NCBI GenBank assembly: GCA_937900945.1
Contig: CALCGG010000087.1
Span: 1-33,562, forward strand
DNA: 33,562 bases
Direction: 5' to 3'
Origin: an uncultured Sulfurimonas sp.
GTDB lineage: Bacteria > Campylobacterota > Campylobacteria > Campylobacterales > Sulfurimonadaceae
In this document: one piece after another, positions 32,994-33,562 of the stretch
Layout: every line of letters begins with the position of its first letter
How positions within the stretch are numbered: the stretch's first letter is position 1
Notes under the pieces: model-generated
Databases searched by the model: none
What the model was told of the DNA's origin: nothing
Seen by the model: only the letters and a program-made list of their open reading frames with translations
Program-made: the position numbers and the translations under genes

Positions 32994-33562
32994 TTACAGT
33001 ACTAATATCTTATCAAAATCATCTTCTACAGCCTCAACTCTATATCTGTAAATAGTAGGCTGTTCGTTATATATAGATGGATTGGAGCCGGCTTTCATGC
33101 TGAGATGTTCTAAAAAATCCTTTGGCAGAGGAAGCTCTTCCCAAACCTGAGGTAAAAAAGTACCCTGATATGCCCCATGCTTTAAAATAAGTCCATCAAT
33201 ATTTGGTTGAATCTTCTTCGCTAAATCATCAAAATCAGTATATTCTAAAATCTCAGGGGCAGTTAAAACAGAGACTTCCAGTGTAAGATGCGGGAATTCA
33301 TCGTTTTTTAAAGGATGAAATCTTGGGTCACCAAATGCGGCTGATTTGGCATTGTGTATGACATCATCAAGAAGTTTTCCATGCGCTATAATGGAGCCGA
33401 TGCAACCTCTCAGCTGATGGTCATACTTCAGTGTAACAAAGGCGGCGCCATTTTTGTCCAAAAAAGGATATTTATCAGTCAGTTCTTCTCTTTTTAAAAC
33501 ATAATTCTTATCAAACTGAGACAAAATTGCACTTTTGGCAATCCGTAATAAAACCGTATCAA
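32994..33562 (-). CDS. amrA: AmmeMemoRadiSam system protein A (AMMECR1 family), 5' end off window
   Basis: The reading frame stays open from the stop at 32994-32996 to the right edge, giving at least 188 codons. The TTG at 33524 is not the start: sequence upstream of it in frame reads DTVLLRIAKSAIL, the conserved first helix of this family, so the true start lies beyond the window. Motifs: KNGAAFVTLKYDHQLRGCIGSI, AAFGDPRFHPL and LTLEVSVL, all typical of AMMECR1 domains. It precedes amrB. Function in bacteria is not established. The radical-SAM partner, if present, would be to the right. Confidence 0.94.
   Translation of the reverse strand, partial: DTVLLRIAKSAILSQFDKNYVLKREELTDKYPFLDKNGAAFVTLKYDHQLRGCIGSIIAHGKLLDDVIHNAKSAAFGDPRFHPLKNDEFPHLTLEVSVLTAPEILEYTDFDDLAKKIQPNIDGLILKHGAYQGTFLPQVWEELPLPKDFLEHLSMKAGSNPSIYNEQPTIYRYRVEAVEDDFDKILVL

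Noticed and set aside
1-33562. tRNA, rRNA and CRISPR arrays
   Set aside because: Read through for T-loop-like motifs and regularly spaced repeats; none with flanking structure was seen.

Overview
The window is AT-rich and gene-dense. Its gene content suggests a Campylobacterota (Epsilonproteobacteria) chromosome, most like a Sulfurimonas-type chemolithotroph. That placement is inferred from the overall style of the proteins (plsC-pdxJ-pdxA run, htpG, YceI protein, GGDEF-EAL protein, AmmeMemoRadiSam genes). No rRNA or tRNA gene is present to confirm it.

Positions 1-4421 look like an accessory defence island. On the minus strand a zeta-toxin-like P-loop kinase, a 61-residue protein and a large primase-like/SF2-helicase protein (the TOTE conflict-system architecture, running off the left edge) are tightly packed in one transcription unit. 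A plus-strand gene of unknown function with an HTH-like N-terminus follows, and directly behind it lies the C-terminal stump of a tyrosine recombinase.

Positions 4625-13264 are mostly housekeeping: a thioredoxin-fold DUF255 protein; a CHAD protein divergent from a PPK2 polyphosphate kinase that is coupled to a 33-residue lipoprotein; a plsC-pdxJ-pdxA operon (phospholipid and vitamin B6 synthesis); a secreted YceI protein; a membrane metallophosphoesterase; and an orphan HicA-like protein. Positions 13388-22345 hold a 54-residue membrane protein, htpG, a HerA/FtsK-type ATPase with a coiled-coil tail, a neutral zinc metallopeptidase, a small membrane protein, and a lipoprotein substrate-binding protein paired one base apart with a membrane GGDEF-EAL protein.

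Positions 22350-27497 are a five-gene minus-strand operon: acetyl-CoA synthetase, pyruvate dehydrogenase E1 alpha, E1 beta and E2, then a small acyl carrier protein. It is an acetyl-CoA-producing module. Its promoter carries two tandem copies of a 9-bp box with 11-bp period, 8 bp before a -10 hexamer. The same layout recurs upstream of an uncharacterised alpha-helical protein at 30970, so the two units are probably controlled by the same factor. The acs leader also holds a 12-bp stem-loop.

The rest contains an MltC-type lytic transglycosylase followed by a NYN/PIN-like protein, a YefM-YoeB toxin-antitoxin pair with a likely autoregulatory operator, a serine esterase, and amrB-amrA of the AmmeMemoRadiSam set, with amrA cut by the right edge. 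Several genes have TATAAT 5-7 nt before the ATG and no Shine-Dalgarno sequence, suggesting leaderless messages. The most promising material for new biology is the kinase/small protein/TOTE operon and the shared tandem-box promoters.
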